A stretch of 64,000 bases of DNA from Paratinospora sagittata (taxonomy: Eukaryota > Streptophyta > Magnoliopsida > Ranunculales > Menispermaceae), in contig JAYMFD010001271.1 of NCBI GenBank assembly GCA_035771175.1, positions 1,798,001 through 1,862,000 of the forward strand, read 5' to 3'. The notes under the pieces were generated by a model, which saw nothing but the letters and a program-made list of their open reading frames with translations, made no database searches and was not told the DNA's origin. Both the position numbers and the translations under genes were made by a program. How positions within the stretch are numbered: position 1 is the stretch's first letter; each line of letters begins with the position of its first letter. Shown piece after piece: positions 1-12,440 of this stretch.

Positions 1-1180
1 TCTTAAGTGTTAAAATATTAATTTTTCCAAAATCGGGCTATCCACCACTTTGCCAAAATTGTACAAAAGGTACTAGCGCACTATCAGTGTTGATAGCACG
101 CTAATAGGGTTGAATAATCAAAAATCAATTTTTTTGGAAAATTGCTTACAACGCGCTATCCCTCGCTATGCCTTTTGATAACTCGCTATAAAGTAGTTAC
201 CGTGATCTTTCGATTTTTACTAAAATGGGCAATAGCGTGCTATAGGCCTAGATTGCACGCTAACGGAAAGTCCAAAAAACTCGAGCTCTTGGGTATGTGT
301 ATATCGACTTACAATAGCCCGCTATAAGTCATTAGTGGGCATGATACACAACCCAATAGCAATCCAAGTTTGAGTTAGAAATCTAACATTTCTAACGAGA
401 AAAACGTAGGGCCTTTCCCTTTCTCGATTTTTCTATTCCTTACACAGTTTTGACGGGGAATCGAAACTGAAATATTCTCCACTAAGACATGGATGATGCC
501 CATTGTTTCGCACGGCCAAAACAACTTTAGGTTAAACAATGTTTTGAATTCAAATTATTTCCTACTCTCTTGCTGTTTAACCAGCAATTGCTAATTTAAT
601 AAAAGGCTCATCGTCTAATTTTCAAAGATACAACACACACGATTTCAACAAGTTAGAGTGAGCTTTCGAAAGAGTATTTCAAAAGAAGAAAGTCGTGATT
701 CTTGCATTGCCAATAAATGCTTCGATCCGAATCAAAGTTGGAAACTGTCATGAAGATAACTTCATTGTTTAACAAGTTCTTCAATATATCCCTTTTGTGC
801 TGAGATTTTAAGAAGCAATTCATTGTTTTAAACTGTAAGTATATGAAGTGTTCTCAGTAAGGGACCACAACACATCACCTATATTCTTTCTCTGAGAGCT
901 ACAACTAATCATCAAGAACACATCAAATTATAACTATCAAAGTCTACAAAGATCAAGCTCTATGAACGAAGACATATCTCAATGCTAATGCGTTAGTTCA
1001 ATCTTAGGTGTGTAGGGTAACCTCTCGATCAATCTCAGCACGAAAACTCTTTAAATTGCAAAGTCTTCAATATCACTTGGATTTAGTATTTGATTTTGAC
1101 AAAATATTTTCCGAAAGGTTTTAATCATAATTTCAATGAGTTTTGAATGATTTAAAAGTGTTTTGAGTCAATGAAATGGT
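1..1180 (+). repeat. Satellite unit 1
   Basis: Unit of 1180 bp; the window happens to begin at the chosen phase. It has two minisatellite copies, the second degenerate (GCTATGCCTT). It is 4 bp short at CAATAGCAATCC, where other block I units read CAATAGCATGCTATCC. The distal hairpin is degraded: the right arm reads GGGACCAC instead of GAGAACAC. Confidence 0.93.
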
Positions 1181-2365
1181 TCTTAGGTGTTAAATTGTTA
1201 ATTTTTCCAGAATCGGACTATCCACCAATTTGCCAAAATTTTACAAAAGGTAGTAGCGCACTATTAGCGTTGATAGCACGCTGATAGGGTTGAATAATCA
1301 AAAATCAATTTTTCTTGGAAAATTGCCTACAAGGCGCTATCCCTCGCTATGCCTTTTGATTACTCGCCATAAAGTAGTTACCGTGATCTTTCGATTTTTA
1401 CTAAAATGGGCAATAGCGTGCTGTAGGCCTAGATTGCACGCTAACGGAAAGTCCAAAAAACTTGAGCTCTTGGGTATGTGTATATCGACTTACAATTGCC
1501 CGCTATAAGTCATTAGTGCGCATGATACACAACCCAATAGCATGCTATCCAAGTTTGAGTTAGAAATCTCTCATTTCTAACAAAAAAAACGTAGGCCCTT
1601 TCCGTTGCTCCATTTTTCCATTCCTTACACAGTTTTGACGGGGAATCGTAACTGAAATATTCTCCACTACGACATGGATGTTGCCCATTGTTTCGCACGG
1701 CCAAAACAACTTTAGATTAAACAATGTTTTGAATTCAAATCATTTCCTACTCTCTTGCTGTTTATCCTGCAATTGCTAATTTAATAGAACACTCATTGTC
1801 TAATTTTCAAAGATACAACACACACGATTTCAGCAAGTTAGACTGAGCTTTCCAAAGAGTATTTCAAAAGAAGAAAGTCGTGATTTTTGCATTGTCAATA
1901 AATACTTCGACCCGAATCAAAGTTGGAAACTGTCTTGAAGATAACTTCATTGTTTAACAAGTTCTTCATTTTATCTCTTTTGTGCTGAGATTTCAAGAAG
2001 CAATTCATTGTTTTAAACTGTAAGTATATGAAGTGTTCTCAGTAAGAGAACACAACACATCACCTATATTCTTTCTCTGAGAGCTACAACTAATCATCAA
2101 GAACACATCAAATTATAGCAATCAAAGTCTACAAAGATCAAGCTCTAAGATCGAAGACATATCTCAATGCTAATGCGTTAGTTCAATCTTAGGTGTGTAG
2201 GGTAACCTCTCGATCAATCTCAGCTAGAAAACTCTCTAAATTGCAAAGTCTTCAATATCACTTGGATTTTGTATTTGATTTTGACAAAATATTTTCCGAA
2301 AGGTTTTAATCATAATTTCAATGAGTTTTGAATAATTTAAAAGTGTTTTGAGTCAATGAAATGAT
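1181..2365 (+). repeat. Satellite unit 2
   Basis: Unit of 1185 bp with a divergent start (TCTTAGGTGTTAAATTGTTA). The distal two thirds match unit 4 closely: both carry AACAAAAAAAACG, TTTCCGTTGCTCC and ATGTTGCCCATTG. This suggests exchange between alternate units. Confidence 0.93.
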
Positions 2366-3550
2366 TCTTAAGTGTTAAAATATTAATTTTTCCAAAATCG
2401 GGCAATCCACCACTTTGCCAAAAATTTACAAAAGGTAATCGCGCACTATCAGTGTTGATAGCACGCTGATAGGGTTGAATAGTCAAAAATCAGTTTTTCT
2501 TGGAAAATTGCCTACAACGCGCTATCCTTCGCTATCCCTTTTGATAACTCGCTATAAAGTAGTTACAGTGATCTTTCGATTTTTACTAAAATGGGCAATA
2601 GCGTGTTATAGGCCTAGATTGCACGCTAACAGAAAGTCAAAAAAACTCGAGCTCTTGGGTATGTGTATATCGACTTACAATAGCCCGCTATAAGTCATTA
2701 GTGCGCATGATACACAACCCAATAGCATGCTATCCAAGTTTGAGTTAGAAATCTCACATTTCTAACGAAAAAAACGTAGGCCCTTTCCCTTGCTCGATTT
2801 TTCCATTTCTTACACAGTTTTGACGGGGAATCGTAACTGAAATATTCTTCACTACGACATGGATGATGCCCATTGTTTCGCACGGCCAAAACAACTTTAG
2901 ATTAAACAATGTTTTGATTTCAAATCATTTCCTACTCTCTTGCTGTTTAACCTGCAATTGCTAATTTAATAAAACACTCATTGTCTAATTTTCAAAGATA
3001 CAACACACACGATTTCAGCAAGTTAGACTGAGCTTTCCAAAGAGTATTTCAAAAGAAGAAAGTCGTGATTTTTGCATTGTCAATAAATGCTTAGACCCGA
3101 ATCAAAGTTGGAAACTGTCTTGAAGATAACTTCATTGTTTAACAAGTTCTTCATTTTATCCCTTTTGTGCTGAGATTTTAAGAAGCAATTCATTGTTTTA
3201 AACTGTAAGTATATGAAGTGTTCTCAGTAAGAGAACACAACACATCACCTATATTCTTTCTCTGAGAGCTACAACTAATCATCAAGAACACATCAAATTA
3301 TAGCTATCAAAGTCTACAAAGATCAAGCTCTAAGATCGAAGACATATCTCAATGCTAATGCGTTAGTTCAATCTTAGGTGTGTAGGGTAACCTCTCGATC
3401 AATCTCAGCTAGAAAACTCTCTAAATTGCAAAGTCTTCAATATCACTTGGATTTTGTATTTGATTTTGACAAAATATTTTCCGAAAGGTTTTAATCATAA
3501 TTTCAATGAGTTTTGAATGATTTAAAAGTGTTTTGAGTCAATGAAATGAT
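2366..3550 (+). repeat. Satellite unit 3
   Basis: Unit of 1185 bp. Its first third is almost the same as that of unit 4 (both have AATAGTCAAAAATCAGTTT and GCTATCCTTCGCTATCCC), which points to a recent local copy. The EcoRI palindrome is lost (TTTTGATTTCAAAT). Confidence 0.93.
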
Positions 3551-4735
3551 TCTTAAGTGTTAAAATATTAATTTTTCCAAAATCGGGCTATCCACCACTT
3601 TGCCAAAAATTTACAAAAGGTAATCGCGCACTATCAGTGTTGATAGCACGCTGATAGGGTTGAATAGTCAAAAATCAGTTTTTCTTGGAAAATTGCCTAC
3701 AACGCGCTATCCTTCGCTATCCCTTTTGATAACTCGCTATAAAGTAGTTACAGTGATCTTTCGATTTTTACTAAAATGGGCATTAGCGTGCTATAGGCCT
3801 AGATTGCACGCTAACAGAAAGTCGAAAAAACTCGAGCTCTTGGGTATGTGTATATCGACTTACAATTGCCCGCTATAAGTCATTAGTGCGCATGATACAC
3901 AACCCAATAGCATGCTATCCAAGTTTGAGTTAGAAATCTCTCATTTCTAACAAAAAAAACGTAGGCCCTTTCCGTTGCTCCATTTTTCCATTCCTTACAC
4001 AGTTATGACGGGGAATCGTAACTTAAATATTCTCCACTACGACATGGATGTTGCCCATTGTTTCGCACGGCCAAAACAACTTTAGATTAAATAATGTTTT
4101 GAATTCAAATCATTTCCTACTCTCTTTCTGTTTATCCTGCAATTGCTAATTTAATAAAACACTCATTGTCTAATTTTCAAAGATACAACACACACGATTT
4201 CAGCAAGTTAGACTGAGCTTTCCAAAGAGTATTTCAAAAGAAGAAAGTCGTGATTTTTGCATTGTCAATAAATGCTTCGACCCGAATCAAAGTTGGAAAC
4301 TGTCTTGAAGATAACTTCATTGTTTAACAAGTTCTTCATTTTATCCCTTTTGTGCTGAGATTTTAAGAAGCAATTCATTGTTTTAAACTGTAAGTATATG
4401 AAGTGTTCTCAGTAAGAGAACACAACACATCACCTATATTATTTCTCTGAGAGCTACAACTAACCATCAAGAACACATCAAATTATAGCTATCAAAGTCT
4501 ACAAAGATCAAGCTCTAAGATCGAAGACATATCTCAATGCTAATGCGTTAGTTCAATCTTAGGTGTGTAGGGTAACCTCTCGATCAATCTCAGCTAGAAA
4601 ACTCTCTAAATTGCAAAGTCTTCAATATCACTTGGATTTAGTATTTGATTTTGACAAAATATTTTCCGAAGGGTTTTAATTATAATTTCAATGAGTTTTG
4701 AATGATTTAAAAGTGTTTTGAGTCAATAAAATGGT
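3551..4735 (+). repeat. Satellite unit 4
   Basis: Unit of 1185 bp. The head matches unit 3 and the middle matches unit 2, so it looks like a recombinant of its two left neighbours. It has two minisatellite copies and an intact distal hairpin. Confidence 0.93.
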
Positions 4736-5725
4736 TCTTAAGTGTTAAAATATTAATTTTTCCAAAATCGGGCTATCCACCACTTTGCCAAAATTTTACA
4801 AAAGGTAATCGCACACTATCAGTGTTGATAGCACACTGATAGACTTGAATAATCAAAAATCAATTTTTTTGGAAAATTGCCTTCAACGCGCTATCCCTTG
4901 CTAGCCCTTTTAATAACTCGCTATAAAGTAGTTACCGTGATCTTTCGATTTTTACTAAAATGGGCAATAGCGTGCTATAGGTCTCGATTGCACGCTAACG
5001 GAAAGTCCAAAAAACTCGAGCTTTTGGGTATGTGTATATCGACTTGCAATAGCCCGCTATAAGTCTTTAGTGCGCATGATACACAACCCAATAGCATGCT
5101 ATCCGAGTTTGAGTTAGAAATCTCACATTTCTAACGAGAAAAACGCTGCCCTTTCCCTTGCTCGATTTTTCTATTCCTTGCACTGTTTTGACAGGGAATC
5201 GTAACTGAAATATTCTCCACTAACACATGGATGATGCCCATTGTTTCGCACGGCCAAAACAACTTTAGATTAAACAATGTTTTGAATTCAAATCATTTCC
5301 TACTCTCTTGCTCTTTAACCTGCAATTGCTAATTTAAAAAAACACACATTGTGTAATTTTTTAAAGATACAACACACACGATTTCAGCAAGTTAGACTGA
5401 GCTTTCCAAAGAGTATTTCAAAAGAAGAAAGTCGTGATTTTTGCTTTGTCAATAAATGCTTCAACCCGAATCAAAGTTGGAAACTGTCTTGAAGATAACT
5501 TCATTGTTTAACAAGTTCTTCATTTTATCCCTTTTGTGCTGAGATTTTAAGAAGCAATTCATTGTTTTAGACTGTAAGTATATGAAGTGTTCTCAGTAAG
5601 AGAACACAACACATCACCTATATTGTTTCTCTGAGAGCTACAACTAATCATCAAGAACACATCAAATTATAGCTATAAAAGTCAACAAAGATCAAGCTCT
5701 AAGAACGAAGACATATCTTATTGCT
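4736..5725 (+). repeat. Satellite unit 5, tail deleted
   Basis: Remaining length about 990 bp. About 194 bp of its 3' end are missing, together with the head of unit 6. It carries GCCTTCAACGCG and a second minisatellite copy GCTAGCCCTT. The dyad centre reads TATAGGTCTCGATT instead of TATAGGCCTAGATT. Units 7 and 10 share the CCTTCA head, giving a distinct head type. Confidence 0.92.
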
Positions 5726-5745
5726 GATAGGGTTGTAGAGCACTA
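5711..5745 (+). other. Inherited deletion junction with filler
   Basis: After the native AATGCT-like word (here ATTGCT) the sequence reads GATAGGGTTG, then TAGAGCACTATCAG. About 194 bp of unit tail and 73 bp of unit head are missing. The 10 inserted bases also occur about 35-40 bp downstream in the same unit (GCTGATAGGGTTG), so the filler looks templated, with GCT as the matching bases. Confidence 0.8.
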
Positions 5746-6847
5746 TCAGTGTTGATAGCACGCTGATAGGGTTGAATAATCAAAAATCAATTTTTCTTGG
5801 AAAATTGGCTACAACGCGCTATCCCTCGCTATCCCTTTTGATAACTCGCTATAAAGTAGTTACCGTGATCTTTGGATTTTTACTAAAATGGGCAATAGCG
5901 TGCTATAGGCCTAGATTGCACGCTAACGGAAAGTCCAAAAAACTCGAGCTCTTGGGTATGTGTATATCGACTTACAATAGCCCGCTATAAGTCATTAGTG
6001 GGCATGCTACACAACCCAATAGCATGTTATCCAAGTTTGAGTTAGAAATCTCACATTTCTAACGAGAAAAACGCAGGCCCTTTCCCTTGCTCGATTTTTC
6101 CATTCCTTACACAGTTTTGACAGGGAATCTTAACTGAAATATTCTCCACTACGACATGGATGATGCCCATTGTTTCGCACGGCCAAAACAACTTTAGATT
6201 AAACAATGTTTTGAATTCAAATCATTTCCTACTCTCTTCCTGTTTAACCTGCAATTGCTAATTTAATAAAACACTCATTGTCTATTTTTCAAAGATACAA
6301 CACACACGATTTCAGCAAGTTAGACTGAGCTTTTCAAAGAGTATTTCAAAAGAAGAAAGTCGTGATTTTTGCTTTGTCAATAAATGCTTCGACCCGAATC
6401 AAAGTTGGAAACTGTCTTGAAGATAACTTCATTGTTTAACAAGTTCTTCATTTTATCCCTTTTGTGCTGAGATTTTAAGCAGCAATTCATTGTTTTAAAC
6501 TGTATGTATATGAAGTGTTCACTGTAAGAGAACGCAACACATCACCTATATTCTTTCTCTGAGAGCTACAACTAATCATCAAGAACATATCAAATTATAG
6601 CTATAAAAGTCAACAAAGATCAAGCTCTAAGAACGAAGACATATCTTAATGCTAATGCATTAGTTCAATCTTAGGTGTGTAGGGTAACCTCCCGATCAAT
6701 CTCAGCACGAAAACTTTCTAAATTGCAAAGTCTTCAATTTCACTTGGATTTGGTATTTGATTTTGACAAAATATTTTCTAAAAGGCTTTAATCATAATTT
6801 CAATGCGTTTTGAATGATTTAAACGTGTTTTGAGTCAATGGAATGGT
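5726..6847 (+). repeat. Satellite unit 6, head deleted
   Basis: About 1122 bp. The first ~73 bp of a normal unit are absent, and the junction carries the 10-base filler GATAGGGTTG followed by TAGAGCACTATCAG. The body is of block I type. It is the second half of a 2112-bp dimer repeated in units 7-8. Confidence 0.92.
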
Positions 6848-7837
6848 ACTTAAGTGTTAAAATATTAATTTTTCCAAAATCGGGCTATCCACCATTTTGC
6901 CAAAATTTTACAAAAGGTAATCGCGCACTATCAGTGTTGATAGCACGCTGATAGGCTTGAATAATTAAAAATTAATTTTTTTGGAAAATTGCCTTCAGTG
7001 TGCTATCCCTCGCTATCCCTTTTGATAACTCGCTATAAAATAGTTACCGTCATCTTTTGATTTTTACTAAAATGGGCAATAGCGTGCTATAAGTCTCGAT
7101 TGCACGCTAACGGAAAGTGCAAAAAACTCGAGCTCTTGGGTATGTGTATATCGACTTACAATAGCCCGCTATAAGTCATTAGTGCGCATGATACACAACC
7201 CAATAGCATGCTATCCAAGTTTGAGTTAGAAATTTCACATTTCTAACAAGAAAAACGTAGGCCCTTTCCCTTAGTTTATTTTTCCATTTCTTACACAGTT
7301 TTGACGGGGAATCGTAACTGAAATATTCTCCACTAAGACATGGATGATGCCCATTGTTTCGCACGGCCACAACAACTTTAGATTAAACAATGTTTTGAAT
7401 TCAAATCATTTCCTACTCTCTTGCTGTTTAACTTGCAATTGCTAATTTAATAAAACACTCATTGTCTAATTTTCAAAGATACAACACACACGATTTCAGC
7501 AAATTAGACTGAGCTTTCCAAAGAGTATATCAAAATCAGAAAGTCGTGATTCTTGCATTATTAATAAATGCTTCGACCCAAATCAAAGTTAGAAACTGTC
7601 TTGAAGATAACTTCATTGTTTAACAAGTTCTTCATTTTATCCCTTTTGTGCTGAGATTTTCAGAAGCAATTCATTGTTTTAAACTGTACGTATATGAAGT
7701 GTTCTCAGTAAGAGAACACAACACATCACCTATATTCTTTCTCTGAGAGCTACAACTAATCATCAAGAACACATCAAATTATAGCTATAAAAGTCAACAA
7801 AGATCAAGTTCCAAGAATGAAGACAATTCTTAATGCT
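6848..7837 (+). repeat. Satellite unit 7, tail deleted
   Basis: About 990 bp, counterpart of unit 5 in the dimer. The start reads ACTTAAGTG (T to A). The head has GCCTTCAGTGTGCTATCCC. The tail stops at the same deletion junction as unit 5. The text just before the junction differs slightly (GAAGACAATTCTTAATGCT). Confidence 0.92.
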
Positions 7838-7857
7838 GATAGGGTTGTAGAGCACTA
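7823..7857 (+). other. Second copy of the deletion junction
   Basis: Same junction and filler as at 5711-5745, carried in unit 8. It shows the deletion was amplified as part of the dimer and did not arise twice. Confidence 0.82.
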
Positions 7858-8960
7858 TCAGTGTTGATAGCACGCTGATAGGGTTGAGTAATCAAAAATC
7901 ATTTTATCTTGGAAAATTGCCGACAACGCGCTATCCCTCGCTATCCCTTTTGATAACTCGCTATAAAGTAGTTACCGTGATCTTTCGATTTTTACTAAAA
8001 TGGGCAATAGCGTGCTATAGGCCTAGATTGCACGCTAACGGAAAGCCCAAAAAACTCGAGCTCTTGGGTATGTGTATATCGACTTACAATAGCCCGCTAT
8101 AAGTCATTAGTGGGCATGCTACACAACCCAATAGCATGTTATCCAAGTTTGAGTTAGAAATCTCACATTTCTAACGAGAAAAACGCAGGCCCTTTCCCTT
8201 GCTCGATTTTTCCATTCCTTACACAGTTTTGACGGGGAATCGTAACTGAAATATTCTCCACTAACACATGGATGGTGCCTATTGTTTCGCACGGCCAAAA
8301 CAACTTTAGATTAAACAATGTTTTGAATTCAAATCATTTCCTACTCTTTTGCTCTTTAACCTGCAATTGCTAATTTAATAAAACACACATTGTCTAATTT
8401 TTTAAATATACAACACACATGATTTCAGCAAGTTAGACTGAGCTTTCCAAAGAGTATTTCAAAAGAAGAAAGTCGTTATTCTTGCATTGCCAATAAAGGC
8501 TTCGGCCCGAATCAAAGTTGGAAACTGTCTTGAAGATAACTTCATTGTTTAACAAGTTCTTCTTTTTATCCCTTTTGTGCTGAGAATTTAAGAAGCAATT
8601 CATTGTTTTAAACTGTATGTATATGAAGTGTTCTCAGTAAGAGAACACAACACATCACCTATATTCTTTCTCTGAGAGCTACAACTAATCATCAAGAACA
8701 CATCAAATTATAGCTACCAAAGTCTACAAAGATCAATCTCTAAGAATGAAGACATATCTCAATGCTAATGCGTTAGTTCAATTTTAGGTGAGTAGGGTAA
8801 CCTCTCGATCAATCTCAGCACGAAAACCCACTAAATTGCAAAGTCTTCAATATCACTTGGATTTAGTATTTGATTTCGACAAAATATTTTTCGAAAGGTT
8901 CTAATCATAATTTCAATGAGTTTTGAATGATTTAAAAGTGTTTTGAGTCAATGAAATGGT
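7838..8960 (+). repeat. Satellite unit 8, head deleted
   Basis: About 1123 bp, counterpart of unit 6. It has the same filler junction (GATAGGGTTGTAGAGCAC) exactly 2112 bp downstream of the one in unit 6, so the deletion is inherited and not independent. Confidence 0.92.
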
Positions 8961-10141
8961 TCTTAAGTGTTAAAATATTAATTTTTCCAAAATCGGGCTA
9001 TCCACCACTTTGCCAAAATTTTACAAAAGGTAATAGCGGACTATCAGTGTTGATAGCACGCTGATAGGGTTGAATAATCAAAAATCAATTTTTCTGGAAA
9101 ATTGCCTACAACGCGCTATCCCTCGCTATATTTTTTGATAACTCGCTATAAAGTAGTTACCGTGATCTTTCGATTTTAACTAAATGGGCAATAGCGTGCA
9201 ATAGGCCTAGCTTCCACGCTAACGGAAAGTCCAAAAAACTCGAGCTCTTGGGTATGTGTATATCGACTTACAATAGCCCGCTATAAGTCATTAGTGGCTT
9301 GATACACAACCCAATAGCATGCTATCCAAGTCTGAGTTAGAAATCTCACATTTCTAACGAGAAAAACGTAGGCCCTTTCCCTTGCTCGATTTTTCCATTC
9401 CTTGCACAGTTTTGACGAGGAATCGTAACTGAAATATTCTCCACTAAGACATGGATGATGCCCATTGTTTCGCACGGCCAAAACAACTTTAGATTAAACA
9501 ATGATTTGTATTCAAATCATGTCCTACTCTCTTGCTCTTTAACCTGCAACTGCTAATTTAATAAAACACTCATTGTCTAATTTCCAAAGATACAAAACAC
9601 ACGATTTCAGCAAGTTAGACTGAGCTTTCCAAAGAGTATTTCAAAGGCAGAAAGTAGTGAGTCTTACATTGCCAAAAAATGCTTCGACCCGAATCAAAGT
9701 TGGAACTGTCTTGAAGATAACTTCATTGTTTAACAAGTTCTTCATTTTATCCCTTCTGTGCTGAGATTTTAAGAAGCAATTTATTGTTTTAAACTGTAAG
9801 TATATGAAGTGTTCTCAGTAAGAGAACACAACACATCACCTATATTCTTTCTCTGAGAGCTACAGCTAATCATCAAGAACACATCAAATTATAGCTATCA
9901 AAGTCTACGAAGATCAAGCTCAAAGAACGAAGACATATCTCAATGCTAATGCGTTAGTTCAATCTTAGGTGTGTAGGGTAACCTCTCGATCAATCTCAGC
10001 ACGAAAACTCACTAAATTGCAACGTCTTCAATATCACTTGGATTTAGTATTTGATTTTCACAAAATATTTTCCGAAAGGTTTTAATCATAATTTCAATGA
10101 GTTTTGAATGATTTAAAAGTGTTTTGAGTCAATGGAATGGT
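8961..10141 (+). repeat. Satellite unit 9
   Basis: Unit of 1181 bp with several private changes. The second minisatellite copy is degenerate (GCTATATTTTTTG), a base is lost in CTAAATGGG, and another is lost just after the landmark (TTAGTGGCTTGAT). The EcoRI palindrome is destroyed (TTTGTATTCAAA). Confidence 0.92.
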
Positions 10142-11325
10142 TCTTAAGTGTTAAAATATTAGTTTTTCCAAAATTGGGCTATCCACCACTTTGCCAAAAT
10201 TTTACAAAAGGTAATTGCGCACTATTAGTGTTGATAGCTCGCTGATAGGCTTGAATAATCAAAAATCAATTTTTTTGGAAAATTGCCTTCAGCGCGCTAT
10301 CCCTCGCTATCCCTTTTGATAACTCGCTATAAAGTAGTTACCGTGATCTTTCGATTTTTACTAAAATGGGCAATAGCGTGCTATAGGTCTCGATTGCACG
10401 CTAACGAAAAGTCCAAAAAACTCGAGCTCTTGGGTATGTGTATATCGACTTACAATAGCCCGCTATAAGTAATTAGTAGGCATGATACACAACCCAATAG
10501 CATGCTATCCAAGTTTGAGTTAGAAATCTCACATTTCTAACGAGAAAAACGTAGGCCCTTTCCCTTGCTCGAATTTTCCATTCCTTACACAGTTTTGACG
10601 GGGAATCGTAATTGAAATATTCTCCACTAAGACATGGACGATGCCCATTGTTTCGCACGGCCAAAACAACTTTTGATTAAACAATGTTTTGAATTCAAAT
10701 CATTTCCTACTCTCTTGCTCTTTAACCTGTAATTGCTAATTTAATAAAACACACATTGTCTAATTTTAAAAGATACAACAAACACGATTTCAGCAAGTTA
10801 GACTGAGCTTTCCGAAGAGTATTTCAAAAGAAGAAAGTCGTGATTCTTGCATTGCCAATAAATGCTTCGACCCGAATCAAAGTTGGAAACTGTCTTGAAG
10901 ATAACTTCATTGTTTAACAAGTTCTTCATTATATCCCTTTTGTGCTGAGATTTTAAGAAGCAAATCATTGTTTTAAGCTGTAAGTATATGAAGTGTTCTC
11001 AGTAAGAGAACACAACACCTCACCTATATTCTTTCTCTGAGAGCTACAACTAATCATCAAGAACACATCAAATTATAGCTATCAAAGTCTACAAAGATCA
11101 AGCTCTAAGAACGAAGACATTTCGCAATGCTAATGCGTTAGTTCAATCTTAGGTGTGTAGGGTAACCTCTCGATCAATCTCAGCACGAAAACTCTCTAAA
11201 ATGCAAAGTCTTCAATATCACTTGGATTTAGTATTTGATTTTGACAAAATATATTCTGACAGGTTTTAATCATAATTTCAATGAGTTTTGAATGATTTAA
11301 TAGTGTTTTGAGTCAATGAAATGGT
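10142..11325 (+). repeat. Satellite unit 10
   Basis: Unit of 1184 bp. It is the last unit with all three ATAGC-NN-GCTAT palindromes intact (10373, 10455 and 10497). The head is of the CCTTCA type seen in units 5 and 7, with dyad centre TATAGGTCTCGATT. Confidence 0.93.
10373..10508. repeat. Three ATAGC-NN-GCTAT palindromes (unit 10)
   Basis: ATAGCGTGCTAT at 10373, ATAGCCCGCTAT at 10455 and ATAGCATGCTAT at 10497, the last a perfect 12-bp palindrome. Several block I units carry all three. In block II the first becomes ATAGCGTGCAAT and the third ATTGCATGCTAT, leaving only the middle one in most units. Confidence 0.85.
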
Positions 11326-12440
11326 TCTTAATTGTGAAAATATTAATTTTTCCGAAATCGGGCTATCCACCACTTTGCCAAAATTTTACAAAAGGTAATA
11401 GTGCACTATCAGTGTTGATAGCACGCTGATAGGGTTGAATAATCAAAAATCAATTTTTTTGGAAAATTGCCTACAATGCGCTATCCCTCGCTATCCCTTT
11501 TGATAACTCGTAATAAAGTAGTTACCGTGATCTTTTGATTTTTACTAAAATGGGCAATAGCGTGCTATAGGTCTTGATTGCACGCTAACGAAAAGTCCAA
11601 AAAACTCGAGCTCTTGGGTATGTGTATATCGAGTTACAATTGCCCGCTATAAGTCATTAGGGGGCATGATACACAACCCAATTGCATGCTATCCAAGTTT
11701 GAGTTAGAAATCTCACATTTCTAACGAGAAAAACGTAGGCCCTTTCGCTTGCTCGATTTTTCCATTCCTTACACAGTTTTGACGGCGAATCGTAACTGAA
11801 ATATTCTCCACTAACACATGGATGATGCCCATTGTTTCGCACGGCCAAAACAAATTTAGACTAAACAATGTTTTGAATTCAAATCATTTCCTACTCTCTT
11901 GCTCTTTAAGCTGCAATTGCTAATTTAATAAAACACTCATTGTCTAATTTTCAAAGATACAACACACACGATTTCAGCAAGTTAGACTGAGCTTTCCGAA
12001 GAGTATTTCATAAGAAGAAAGTCGTCATTCTTGCATTGCCAATAAATGCTTCGACCCGAATCAAAGTTGGAAACTGTCTTGAAGATAACTTCATTGTTTA
12101 ACAAGTTCTTCATTATATCCCTTTTGTGCTGAGATTTTAAGAAGCAACTCATTGTTTTAAACTGTAAGTATATGAAGTGTTCTCAGTAAGAGAACACAAC
12201 ACATCACCTATATTCTTTCTCTGACAACTACAACTAATCATCAAGAACACATCAAATTATAGCTATCAAAGTCTACAAAGATCAAGCTCTAAGAACGAGG
12301 ACATATCTCAATGCTAATGCGTTAGTTCAATCTTAGGTGTGTAGGGTAACCTCTCGTTCAATCTCAGCACGAAAACTCACTAAATTGCAAAGTCTTCAAT
12401 ATCACTTGGATTTAAAAGTGTTTTGAGTCAATGAAATGGT
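11326..12440 (+). repeat. Satellite unit 11, mosaic with 69-bp deletion
   Basis: Length 1115 bp. The head is of block I type (ATTAATTTTT, AATAATCAAAAATCAA, AACGTAGGCCC). Block II variants appear at CATTAGGGGGCATGA, CAATTGCATGC, TTTAAGCTGC and GAACGAGGACAT. Near 12410 the text jumps from one GATTTA to the next GATTTA, removing 69 bp. The deletion therefore lies between short direct repeats. Confidence 0.92.
12400..12420 (+). other. 69-bp deletion between GATTTA repeats
   Basis: In other units a GATTTA word follows CACTTG and another precedes AAAGTG, with 63 bp between them. Here only one GATTTA remains and the intervening text plus one copy is gone. The size agrees with the shortened 1105-bp landmark spacing (1174 minus 69). 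Confidence 0.9.

Larger units (their letters stand above)
4736..8960 (+). repeat. Higher-order dimer, two copies of 2112 bp
   Basis: Units 5+6 (4736-6847) and 7+8 (6848-8960) repeat as pairs. Both pairs contain one CCTTCA-type head and one unit whose head junction is deleted, with the same filler. The junctions lie exactly 2112 bp apart (5726 and 7838). Confidence 0.9.
1..11325 (+). repeat. Block I satellite subfamily (units 1-10)
   Basis: Units 1-10 share variants that are rare or absent further right: ATTAATTTTT near the unit start, AATAATCAAAAATCAA, AAAACGTAGGCCC, CATTAGTGCGCATGA or a similar form, GAACGAAGACATAT, GAAGCAATTCATTG, and an intact ATAGC/GCTAT palindrome set. Units here also differ from each other more than block II units do. 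This suggests an older or less homogenised zone, perhaps nearer an array edge. Confidence 0.85.
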
